This document shows positions 8,508 through 16,193 of a stretch of DNA of 28,032 nt, piece after piece. Source of the stretch: CAZILN01 sp964540005 (lineage in GTDB: Bacteria; Bacteroidota; Bacteroidia; Bacteroidales; SM23-62); assembly GCA_964540005.1 (NCBI GenBank), contig CAZILN010000063.1:1-28032 (forward strand), read 5' to 3'. The first letter of the stretch is position 1, and every line of letters starts with the position of its first letter. Below the pieces are notes generated by a model that saw only the letters and a list, made by a program, of their open reading frames with translations, ran no database searches and was not told the origin of the DNA. The position numbers and the translations under genes were made by a program.

Positions 8508-9291
8508 TCAGATCCCATTTCTTCAAGTGATCCATTGCATCATACGAGGTCAGGTCAACATGAACCGGTACCACAGAGATATAATCGTTCTTTAAAGCCC
8601 ATTCATCGGTATCCTCGGCATCGGGTTCCAGGTTAAAATATTCACCCGTCAGCCAGAAGTAATCTTTGTTCTGGGGATCAGTACGCTGATCAAACTCCTC
8701 CCTCCATACCCCCTTGTTCTGACGGCATATCCTGATACCTTTTATTTCCGAAAGGTTGTTCACCGGGAAATTTACATTCAGGCAGACACCCTCGGGAAGC
8801 CCGGTGGTTAATATATTTTCTATAATCGTATCGGCATATTTCATGATGCCTTTAAACCGGGCATCGGGAGAGAAATCCAGCAAGGACAGGCCGGCAGATG
8901 GTATCCCGTTCATGCAGCCCTCTATGGCAGCTGCCATGGTACCGGAATAGATAACAGAACTCGCTGAATTGGATCCGTGATTGATCCCTGCAAGGATCAG
9001 GTCGGGCCTCCTGTCAAGCAATTTATTCAAAGCCAGTTTGATGCAGTCCACAGGTGTTCCGTTACAACTGTATATAATCAGGTCTTCCTCCTCTTTCAGC
9101 TTTTGGATCCGGATAGGGGTTTTTACTGTAATGGCATGTGACATACCGGATTGCCCCTGGTCAGGTGCAATGACAAAGACTTTGCCTTTCGGGCGCATCA
9201 GCTCGATCAGGGAGTTTAAGCCCCTGGCATTAATACCGTCATCATTGCTTATCAGGAAAAGGCGTTCTCTATCCACAACCGGTCTGTTCAA
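8500..9291 (-). CDS. surE: 5'/3'-nucleotidase SurE
   Basis: SurE hydrolyses nucleoside 5'- and 3'-monophosphates and short polyphosphates with a divalent metal. All four metal ligands are visible: D17 and D18 in SNDDGIN, S48 in DQGQSGMSHA and N104 in GINHGSN. Their spacing equals that of characterised SurE enzymes with a nine-residue N-terminal offset. Other signatures are SCNGTPVDCIKLAL and YSGTMAAAIEG. The longest frame begins at a TTG (9291); a GTG at 9276 would also give a normal-length protein and a more usual leader behind the TATCTTTG box. It heads the operon that continues to lpxB. Confidence 0.96.
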   Translation of the reverse strand: MNRPVVDRERLFLISNDDGINARGLNSLIELMRPKGKVFVIAPDQGQSGMSHAITVKTPIRIQKLKEEEDLIIYSCNGTPVDCIKLALNKLLDRRPDLILAGINHGSNSASSVIYSGTMAAAIEGCMNGIPSAGLSLLDFSPDARFKGIMKYADTIIENILTTGLPEGVCLNVNFPVNNLSEIKGIRICRQNKGVWREEFDQRTDPQNKDYFWLTGEYFNLEPDAEDTDEWALKNDYISVVPVHVDLTSYDAMDHLKKWDLNE

Positions 9292-9302
9292 AATTTAAGG
9301 AA

Positions 9303-9310
9303 CAAAGATA
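9303..9310 (-). promoter_or_regulatory. Candidate -7 box upstream of surE (TATCTTTG)
   Basis: TATCTTTG on the minus strand fits the TAnnTTTG consensus. It lies 11 bases from the TTG start and 26 from the alternative GTG start of surE, so this box favours the GTG. It shares the short intergenic region with the pheT promoter. Confidence 0.45.
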
Positions 9311-9367
9311 ATCATTATTTACTATCGCCACGGTCCGTCCCGCAGTTCCCAGCTCTCACTTTTTTAT

Positions 9368-9375
9368 TACATTTG
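9368..9375 (+). promoter_or_regulatory. Candidate -7 box upstream of pheT (TACATTTG)
   Basis: TACATTTG matches the Bacteroidetes -7 consensus exactly and lies 25 bases before the pheT ATG. A partial -33 element (TTC, 9346-9348) is at the 19-base spacing. Confidence 0.5.
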
Positions 9376-9400
9376 CATCTTACAAAAGCGCGTATTATCC

Positions 9401-11878
9401 ATGAAGATATCATACAACTGGCTGAAGGATTATATTTCTACGGACCTGGATCCGGAAGAAATTGCAGACATCCTTACCAATACTGGCCTGGAGGTTGAGA
9501 ACCTGGAAAAATTCGAATCAGTAAAAGGAGGACTGGAAGGCTGTGTTGTAGGAAAGGTCATCAAATGCGAAAAACATCCCAATGCCGACAAGCTGAGCAT
9601 TACCAGTGTTGATATCGGGGAAGGCGAGCTCCTGCCGATAGTCTGCGGGGCGCCAAATGTGAGATCCGGACAGAAGGTGGTGGTGGCAAAAACCGGGACA
9701 ACCCTCTATAAGGGGCAGGAGAGTATTACTCTTAGAAAGGTAAAGATACGCGGTGAGGTTTCAGAAGGGATGATCTGTGCCGAAGACGAACTCGGACTGG
9801 GAGATTCACACCAGGGGATCATGGTGCTTGATGAGGATACTGAACCAGGCATGGCTGCCCGGGATTATTTTGATATTTATACCGATACGGTCTTTGAGAT
9901 CGGGCTCACCCCCAACAGGATAGATGGAGCTTCGCATTATGGTGCTGCCCGGGACCTGGCGGCATACCTGAATCTTTACGGTTCGGCTGAGCTGGTAAAG
10001 CCATCTGTTGAATCATTCAGCATTGACAATAAGGACAGGCAGATCGAAGTAATCATTGAAAATAAAGATGCCTGCAAAAGATATTCAGGCATTACCATCT
10101 CGGGGGTAAGGGTCGAAGATTCACCCCTTTGGCTGAAGAACAGGCTCCTTTCGGTTGGACTCAGCCCTATTAACAATATCGTTGATATTTCCAATTATGT
10201 GCTGTATGAATTGGGGCAACCCCTTCACGCATTCGATGCAGACAGGATCACCGGGGAAAAAGTCATCGTCCGGTGCATGAAGAAAGGCACCAGATTCGTT
10301 ACTCTTGACCAGCAGGAACGCAGTCTTTCAGAAGAGGACCTGATGATATGCAACACAGAAGAAGGGATGTGTATTGCAGGTGTTTTTGGCGGCATTTCAT
10401 CAGGGGTGTCTCAGCAGACGAGGAATATTTTCCTTGAAAGCGCCTGGTTTGATCCGGGATATGTACGGAAAACATCCAAAAGGCACGGACTTCCCACCGA
10501 TGCCTCTTTCAGGTTTGAACGCGGGACTGATCCTGAAATGACGGTATACGCTTTAAAAAGAGCGGCTGCCATGATAAGGGACCTTGCGGGCGGGACCATC
10601 AGCTCGGAGATAGTGGATGTCTGTCCTGAAGCACCTATAAAAGCAGTGGCCAGGGTCAGGTATAAAAACATAGACAGGCTGATCGGCAAGAAGATTGACA
10701 AAACGGTCATTCATAAGATACTTGGTCTGCTTGATATAGAATCAGTTAATGCCGGCAAAGAAGAATTTGAAGCCATTATCCCCACATACAGGGTAGATGT
10801 AACGAGGGAGGCAGATGTTATTGAAGAGATCCTGAGGATCTACGGTTATAACAATATAGGTATCGGTCATAAAATGCTTTCCTCCATCAGTCATTTTGAA
10901 AAACCGGATAAGGAAAAGCTGACTTCCCTGATATCCAACTACCTTACAGATAACGGATTCAGCGAAATTGTCTGCAATTCTTTAAGCAAGGAAGCATATT
11001 ATGAAGGAAAAAATGATATCATCAGGCTGTCCAATCCGATCAGCTCGGACCTGAGTGTAATGAGGACCACAATGGTTTTCGGGGGACTCGAAACCATATC
11101 CTATAACAGCAACCGCCAGCGTCCCAACCTTAAGCTTTATGAATTCGGAAATTGCTATACCCTGCAAAAAGATGAAGCAGTGCATAAGCCTGAAAAGGCC
11201 GGGGAGAGTATTGGTTCATCCGAAGCTTTGCTTAAATCCTTCAGGGAACAGGAGTTCTTTGCCCTGTTCATCAGCGGGAACAAAAGCCAGGAGAACTGGT
11301 TAGAGAAGACCTCCCAGGCTTCCTTCTTCCAGCTTAAGTCTTATACGGATAATATACTTAAAAGGCTTTCTATCTGTCCCGATGAACTGGATACGCGTCC
11401 GCATGAATCAGAGTACCTGTCTGAAGGGATTTCCTATTACCATCAAAATCTGAAAATCACTGAAATCGGTATATTAAAAAAAGAATTATTATCTAAATTT
11501 GATGTCAAAGTTGATGTCTTTTATTCTGAGATCAACTGGACAGGCTTACTCGGCAAGCTGGATGTACATGGTATTACCTTCAGGGAACTGCCGAAATTCC
11601 CGGAAGTAAAAAGAGACCTGTCAATGATACTGGATAAAAAGATCAGATACGAGGAAATACGAAAACTGGCCTTTGCTACTGAAAGGGAAAAACTTATAAG
11701 CATGTCATTGTTTGATGTATATGAAGGGAAGAACATTAGCCCGGACAAGAAATCCTATGCAGTCAGTTTTGTCCTTCAGGATGAGAGCCGGACTTTGACT
11801 GATAAGCAGATTGACACAATTATGAACCAACTGGCCACAACTTTTGAGAAAAAGCTGGGAGCCCGGATCAGAAAATAG
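9401..11878 (+). CDS. pheT: Phenylalanine--tRNA ligase beta subunit
   Basis: The 825-residue protein has the complete PheT architecture. It starts MKISYNWLKDYI and has an EMAP/OB tRNA-binding domain at about 45-155 (VVGKVIKCEKHPNADKLSI, GAPNVRSGQKV). The B3/B4 editing domain is at about 215-390 (NIVDISNYVLYELGQPLHAFDAD; TDASFRFERGTDP), then B5 (about 410-480), the synthetase core, and the C-terminal ferredoxin-like anticodon-binding domain from about 730 (KFPEVKRDLSMILDKKI). It pairs with PheS to charge tRNA-Phe and to hydrolyse mischarged Tyr-tRNA-Phe. pheS is not in the window; unlinked pheS and pheT are common in this phylum. The macrodomain gene follows after 6 bases and is probably cotranscribed. 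Confidence 0.98.
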   Translation: MKISYNWLKDYISTDLDPEEIADILTNTGLEVENLEKFESVKGGLEGCVVGKVIKCEKHPNADKLSITSVDIGEGELLPIVCGAPNVRSGQKVVVAKTGTTLYKGQESITLRKVKIRGEVSEGMICAEDELGLGDSHQGIMVLDEDTEPGMAARDYFDIYTDTVFEIGLTPNRIDGASHYGAARDLAAYLNLYGSAELVKPSVESFSIDNKDRQIEVIIENKDACKRYSGITISGVRVEDSPLWLKNRLLSVGLSPINNIVDISNYVLYELGQPLHAFDADRITGEKVIVRCMKKGTRFVTLDQQERSLSEEDLMICNTEEGMCIAGVFGGISSGVSQQTRNIFLESAWFDPGYVRKTSKRHGLPTDASFRFERGTDPEMTVYALKRAAAMIRDLAGGTISSEIVDVCPEAPIKAVARVRYKNIDRLIGKKIDKTVIHKILGLLDIESVNAGKEEFEAIIPTYRVDVTREADVIEEILRIYGYNNIGIGHKMLSSISHFEKPDKEKLTSLISNYLTDNGFSEIVCNSLSKEAYYEGKNDIIRLSNPISSDLSVMRTTMVFGGLETISYNSNRQRPNLKLYEFGNCYTLQKDEAVHKPEKAGESIGSSEALLKSFREQEFFALFISGNKSQENWLEKTSQASFFQLKSYTDNILKRLSICPDELDTRPHESEYLSEGISYYHQNLKITEIGILKKELLSKFDVKVDVFYSEINWTGLLGKLDVHGITFRELPKFPEVKRDLSMILDKKIRYEEIRKLAFATEREKLISMSLFDVYEGKNISPDKKSYAVSFVLQDESRTLTDKQIDTIMNQLATTFEKKLGARIRK

Positions 11879-11884
11879 CATATT

Positions 11885-12391
11885 ATGGACAGAATAGAAC
11901 TTTACCAGGGAGATATTACCCTGCTGGAAGTGGATGTAATAGTAAATGCAGCCAATACATCCCTTCTCGGAGGCGGCGGTGTAGACGGCGCCATTCATAA
12001 GGCTGCGGGACCCGGACTCCTTGAAGAATGCAAAACACTTGGAGGATGTGCTGTAGGAGAAGCCAAGGTAACCAGTGCCTATAACCTGCCGTGTAAATTT
12101 GTGATCCATACGGTCGGACCGGTATGGAAAGGGGGAAATGATAATGAAGCGGTCCTGCTGGAATCCTGCTACCGGAACAGTTTGAGGATAGCAGCTAATA
12201 TGAAGCTCAGGCAAATTGCTATCCCGAACATAAGTACCGGGGTATATGGGTTTCCGAAAGATAAGGCGGCTGAGATAGCTATTGCTGCAGCAAGGGGATT
12301 CCTCGAAAACAATGAAGAGATAGAAAAGATCGTCTTTTCGGTATTTGACGCCGAGAACTTTGAGATTTATAAGCAAAAACTTGCACTCTGA
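11885..12391 (+). CDS. MacroD-type macrodomain hydrolase (O-acetyl-ADP-ribose deacetylase)
   Basis: A single macrodomain fills the 168 residues. It has the ADP-ribose-binding motifs QGDIT (8-12), NAANTSLLGGGGVDGAIHKAAG (21-42), TVGPVW and PNISTGVYGFP (114-124). N24 and D34 match the residues needed for hydrolysis in YmdB/MacroD enzymes, so activity on O-acetyl-ADP-ribose and on mono-ADP-ribosylated acidic residues is expected. The gene starts 6 bases after pheT and is probably read from the same promoter. No sirtuin, ADP-ribosyltransferase or toxin gene is adjacent, so it looks like a housekeeping enzyme rather than an antitoxin. Confidence 0.93.
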   Translation: MDRIELYQGDITLLEVDVIVNAANTSLLGGGGVDGAIHKAAGPGLLEECKTLGGCAVGEAKVTSAYNLPCKFVIHTVGPVWKGGNDNEAVLLESCYRNSLRIAANMKLRQIAIPNISTGVYGFPKDKAAEIAIAAARGFLENNEEIEKIVFSVFDAENFEIYKQKLAL

Positions 12392-12452
12392 AAAAAAGTA
12401 AGCCTTAAAGCTGCCGGATTAACAGTGAATGATGTAACAGATGGAGTAGCCA

Positions 12453-12482
12453 TTGCAGATAAAGAAAAATTATTTACATTTA
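12453..12482 (+). promoter_or_regulatory. Candidate distal promoter of the histidine kinase gene (TTG-N19-TACATTTA)
   Basis: TTG at 12453-12455 and TACATTTA at 12475-12482 are 19 bases apart, the optimal spacing of the Bacteroidetes -33/-7 promoter. The -7 box differs from TAnnTTTG in the last base. A transcript from here would begin near 12488 and pass through the hairpin at 12539-12574. Confidence 0.35.
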
Positions 12483-12538
12483 CTTCCGGCAGAATACTAA
12501 GTATTGACTATTAGTACTCTCCAACCACTAAACCTCAG

Positions 12539-12580
12539 GAGGGTGTCGCCCCGAATACTCGGGAAGATACCCTCTTTTAT
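12539..12580 (+). terminator. Long two-part hairpin followed by T-run, upstream of the histidine kinase
   Basis: GAGGGTGTC (12539-12547) pairs with GATACCCTC (12566-12574), with one G-T pair. Inside, CCCGA (12550-12554) pairs with TCGGG (12559-12563) around the loop ATAC, with a 2x2 internal loop between the stems. TTTTAT follows directly. This has the shape of an intrinsic terminator. It may end the pheT-macrodomain transcript about 150 bases after the macrodomain stop, or act as an attenuator in a kinase leader. Confidence 0.6.
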
Positions 12581-12582
12581 AT

Positions 12583-12590
12583 TACCTTTG
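12583..12590 (+). promoter_or_regulatory. Candidate -7 box abutting the histidine kinase start (TACCTTTG)
   Basis: TACCTTTG fits TAnnTTTG and ends six bases before the ATG at 12596. Transcription from it would start at or near the ATG and give a nearly leaderless mRNA. Its -33 region falls inside the hairpin at 12539-12574. Confidence 0.4.
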
Positions 12591-14977
12591 TGTACATGGC
12601 ACAGAACCCTGCATATGAGAAACTCAGAAAACAGAGGGATGATCTTCTGAAAGAAATTGCCAGGCTGGAAGATCAGTTAAAGGGACCCGCGCTGCCTGAT
12701 GAAACAGGGCAGCAGGAACGCCTGGAAGATCTTCAGCATACCGAGGAAAAATTCAAAAGTATCATTGAGAATCTGAGTGAGGAATATATCTTTTATACTC
12801 ATAACCGCAAAGGCATGATCACCTATGTCAGTCCATCCATAGAAAAGATACTGGGGTATACACAGGAGGAAGCACAGCGCAACTTCAGGGAGTTCCTTAC
12901 GGAACATGAAATGAATAAGGAATCTCTCAGGCTCTCAGAACAAAGCCTCAGAGGGATAGCCTCAACGCCCTTCCTGAATGAATTGTACCACCGCGACGGG
13001 ACCACCCGGATATTCTACAATACCGAAATCCCCGTATTTGATGATTCCGGACAGGTAAAGGAAGTTAACGGCATCGCCTATAACATAACCGACAGGCTTA
13101 AGGCCGAGGAAGAGCTGAAAAGGAAGGAGGAACGTTTCAGGTTGCTGGTGGAGACAATCTCAGAAGTATTCTGGATCTACGACCTGAAACAGGATAAACT
13201 GGTTTTTGTCAGTCCGCATTACGAAAAGATCTACGGCAAATCAAGAGAGAGCCTGTTCAGAAACCCGGGATCATTCCTGAAAACTATCCATCCCGATGAT
13301 GTAGACAGAATAAAAAAAGCTTATCAGAAGATCAGTAAAGGGACCGGCATAAATGAGGAATACCGGATCCTTACCCCCGAAGGTGAGACAGTATGGATCT
13401 GGTCGAAGTCATTCATTAGTTTTGATGAAAAGTCTAAACCCAGGCTGTCTATTGGTACTGCACAGGATATTACCCAACGCAAACAGGATCAGCTGGAGAA
13501 GGACCTGCTGGCTGCAATAGTAGAAAACACTGAAGATCATGCAGTTATCAAAGACACTGAACTCAGGATCATAGCTTCCAATGCGGCCAATACCCGGGCA
13601 GCCGGCAAAAAGAAGATGGAAGAAATGATAGGAAAAACGGATATTGAGCTGTACGGCGACCATGAGCACGTAAGGCAATACATAAAAGACGATAAGAAAG
13701 CCCTGAGCATGAAAAAGGGTGAAACACTGGTGAATGAGCAGGTGTTTGTTTTTCCCGACAAAAAAAAGATACATACCCTGGTTAAGAAATTTCCTGTTTA
13801 TGATTCAAAGAACCAGGTGATCGCGGTCGCATCGATTTCGCGAGACATCAGCGATTATAAGAATACCCTGGAAGAACTGGTAAAAAGTGAACAGAATTAT
13901 AAAATGCTGATAGACAACCAGGGGGAAGGCATCGGCCTGATCAATGATGATTGCAGGTTTGTATTTGCCAATCCGCGTGCAGAGGAGATACTCGGGACAG
14001 GAAAGGGTAAGCTGATCAAGAAATCCCTGCTTGATTTTGTCAGCAAGGAAGAAGGCCGGAGGATGCAAAAAAAGATGACAAATCTGAAAACCGGGGATAA
14101 ATCGACTTTCGAGGCTGTAATTAAGACCGGAAGCGGAGAGAAAAAGCATCTGCTTTTTACTGCAAAGAACCATGAAACCGGACAGGAAACGGGAGTCATA
14201 TTTTTAATATTCAGGGATATATCCAAGAGAAAACTGGCTGAAAATGAATTAAAACAATCTGATAAACAGCTTACGGAAGCCATTGCTGCCAAAGACAGGT
14301 TTTTATCCATAATTGCTCACGACCTGAAAAATCCTTTTCATTCCATACTTGGTTTTTCCGGGCTGATGATGAATCACATGGATGACTACGATCGTGACCA
14401 GATACTCACTTTTGCACGAATGATCAATGAATCCTGCCAGCAATCTGCCAACCTTCTCGACAACCTGCTCAACTGGTCGAGGGCCCAGACCGGAAATATC
14501 CAGTTCACACCAGACCGTATTAACCTGCATCAGATAGTCATCGACAACATCAGGCTCCTGCAAAGCAATGCCTCTGCAAAAAATATTGAACTCATAAACC
14601 AGGTAAAGGAAGATACCCTGATCTGGGCCGACAAGAATATGATGAGTACCGTACTGAGGAACCTGATATCGAACGCTATCAAATTTACCAGGCCGGCAGG
14701 CAAAGTAAGTCTTAGCAGTAAGCCCAGGAAGCAATTCACAGAAATAACAGTAGAAGATAACGGCATCGGAATTCCTGAGACAGTTATCGGTAATATGTTC
14801 AGGATAGATAAGAGCCACACGACTACCGGGACTGCCAACGAGGAGGGAACAGGACTGGGCCTTATACTGTGCAAGGAATTTGTTGATATGAACGGTGGAA
14901 GCATAGAGGTAAAATCAAAACCAAACAAAGGTACCAGATTCATTGTCCTGGTTCCAAGCGTACCTGAAACCCATTAA
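12590..14977 (+). CDS. Multi-PAS sensor histidine kinase
   Basis: The product has about 795 residues and no membrane segment, so it should be cytoplasmic. After a charged coiled-coil start (about 8-55) come four PAS-like domains at roughly 50-170, 180-295, 305-425 and 435-550, the first two ending in PAC-like sequences (GIAYNITDRL; GTAQDITQRK). The HisKA domain has the H-box SIIAHDLKNPFHSILGF with phospho-acceptor H577. The ATPase domain shows the N-box NLISNAIKFT (691-700), G1 DNGIGIP (723-729) and G2 GTGLGLIL (753-760). There is no receiver domain and no response regulator beside it. The longest frame begins with GTG (12590), but ATG at 12596 is the more likely start. The WD40 gene follows after 11 bases, so the two are probably one unit. 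The signal sensed is unknown. Confidence 0.92.
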   Translation: MYMAQNPAYEKLRKQRDDLLKEIARLEDQLKGPALPDETGQQERLEDLQHTEEKFKSIIENLSEEYIFYTHNRKGMITYVSPSIEKILGYTQEEAQRNFREFLTEHEMNKESLRLSEQSLRGIASTPFLNELYHRDGTTRIFYNTEIPVFDDSGQVKEVNGIAYNITDRLKAEEELKRKEERFRLLVETISEVFWIYDLKQDKLVFVSPHYEKIYGKSRESLFRNPGSFLKTIHPDDVDRIKKAYQKISKGTGINEEYRILTPEGETVWIWSKSFISFDEKSKPRLSIGTAQDITQRKQDQLEKDLLAAIVENTEDHAVIKDTELRIIASNAANTRAAGKKKMEEMIGKTDIELYGDHEHVRQYIKDDKKALSMKKGETLVNEQVFVFPDKKKIHTLVKKFPVYDSKNQVIAVASISRDISDYKNTLEELVKSEQNYKMLIDNQGEGIGLINDDCRFVFANPRAEEILGTGKGKLIKKSLLDFVSKEEGRRMQKKMTNLKTGDKSTFEAVIKTGSGEKKHLLFTAKNHETGQETGVIFLIFRDISKRKLAENELKQSDKQLTEAIAAKDRFLSIIAHDLKNPFHSILGFSGLMMNHMDDYDRDQILTFARMINESCQQSANLLDNLLNWSRAQTGNIQFTPDRINLHQIVIDNIRLLQSNASAKNIELINQVKEDTLIWADKNMMSTVLRNLISNAIKFTRPAGKVSLSSKPRKQFTEITVEDNGIGIPETVIGNMFRIDKSHTTTGTANEEGTGLGLILCKEFVDMNGGSIEVKSKPNKGTRFIVLVPSVPETH

Positions 14978-14988
14978 CCCACAGCATT

Positions 14989-16137
14989 ATGCGAGCAGTA
15001 AGCCGGAAACTTATTTTTATCCTGTTATCAATTGCAACAGCAATAAGTGCAAGCGGACAGAAAGATGAAAACCTCGTCCTGACCCTTAAGCAAAAAAAAC
15101 CTGTGCTCTGCATAGCCTTCTCACCAGACGGAAAACTCCTGGCCAGCGGTGGAGAAGATAATATGATACATATCTGGGATCTTGGTTCAGGAGAAATAAT
15201 CCAGAATTTTGAGGGACACTCCCAGCCGGTCCGTTCACTTACCTTCTCTTCGGACGGAGAACTCCTGCTGAGTGCAGCAGGTATCCGGATCATCCTCTGG
15301 AACAGGACCAACCAGGCTGTAAGGAGGTTTAACGGACACACAACCATGATCTGGAACGTTGTCTTCTCTCATGATGAAAAGCAGGTTATAAGTACCAGCC
15401 TGAAAAACAAATTCAGTATATGGGATACAGAAACAGCAGAAAAGCTGACCAGCCTGGAGGGGCACAAAAAAAGCGCCCTGGCAGTGGATGCCAGCAGCGA
15501 CGGATCATTCCTGGCCAGTGGTTCCCTTGACCAGAGCATTGTGATCTGGGACTATAATTCCCGGGAAATCATCAAAACCATCAATGCTCACGGTGGAAAT
15601 ATTTATTCAGTCTGCTTCTCACCGGATAACCGCTTCCTGGTCAGTGCCTCAATGGACGGAACCGCCAAAACCTGGGATGTTCAAAGCGGAAAGATCATTC
15701 ATATCCTGGAAGGTCATACATATGCGGTCATGCAGGCCGGGTATTCGCCTGATGGAATGTACATAGTTACAGCATCCTATGATAAAACAGCACGGTTGTG
15801 GGAAGCGTCTACCGGAAAAAGCCTCTATGTGTTTGACGGTCACGATGATGTCCTGAACGCCGCAGCATTCTCACCGGACGGACGGCAAATAGCAACTGCA
15901 TCGAATGACGGTACCATCTTGATCTGGCAGATGACCCCCAGGTATATTGCCGAAGCCTATTACTGGTCAGAGATACAGGAGGAATTTGACCATGCGGAGA
16001 TTATGAAGCCCAAAGAGAAATCAGAATCCAAACCGGACTATAACCTGCGGATGGAGGAAGCAAAAAAATACAGGGAAGAAACCTACCTGAAATACTACCG
16101 GATACACATGGTCGAGCTGGAGAATAAGCAGCAGTGA
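14989..16137 (+). CDS. Secreted seven-bladed WD40 repeat protein
   Basis: The 382-residue protein has an N-terminal signal sequence (KLIFILLSIATAISASG, cleaved near residue 23). Seven WD40 repeats follow, with the hallmark tryptophans at W63, W104, W145, W187, W229, W271 and W313, enough for one closed propeller. Repeat units carry the classical GH...FSPDG...SGS.D..I.IWD pattern. A charged, helical tail of about 65 residues (from about 318) ends the protein. It contains no enzyme motif and is presumably a periplasmic or outer-membrane-side binding scaffold. It starts 11 bases after the histidine kinase gene, so it may be made together with that kinase. Whether it takes part in sensing is inference. 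Confidence 0.9.
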   Translation: MRAVSRKLIFILLSIATAISASGQKDENLVLTLKQKKPVLCIAFSPDGKLLASGGEDNMIHIWDLGSGEIIQNFEGHSQPVRSLTFSSDGELLLSAAGIRIILWNRTNQAVRRFNGHTTMIWNVVFSHDEKQVISTSLKNKFSIWDTETAEKLTSLEGHKKSALAVDASSDGSFLASGSLDQSIVIWDYNSREIIKTINAHGGNIYSVCFSPDNRFLVSASMDGTAKTWDVQSGKIIHILEGHTYAVMQAGYSPDGMYIVTASYDKTARLWEASTGKSLYVFDGHDDVLNAAAFSPDGRQIATASNDGTILIWQMTPRYIAEAYYWSEIQEEFDHAEIMKPKEKSESKPDYNLRMEEAKKYREETYLKYYRIHMVELENKQQ

Positions 16138-16193
16138 TCCTGTTTGGTCATTATCCATAAAATAACCACCTTTGAGCCTTTGTTTTCAAATCA

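Noticed and set aside
11705..12376. 223-codon minus-strand frame across the pheT end and macrodomain gene
   Set aside because: It is antisense to two well-supported genes and its sequence has no domain pattern.
3372..12505. TACTAAGTATT shared between 3372-3382 and 12495-12505, thought of as a mobile-element end or operator
   Set aside because: An 11-base match is expected many times by chance in 28 kb, and no flanking similarity extends it.
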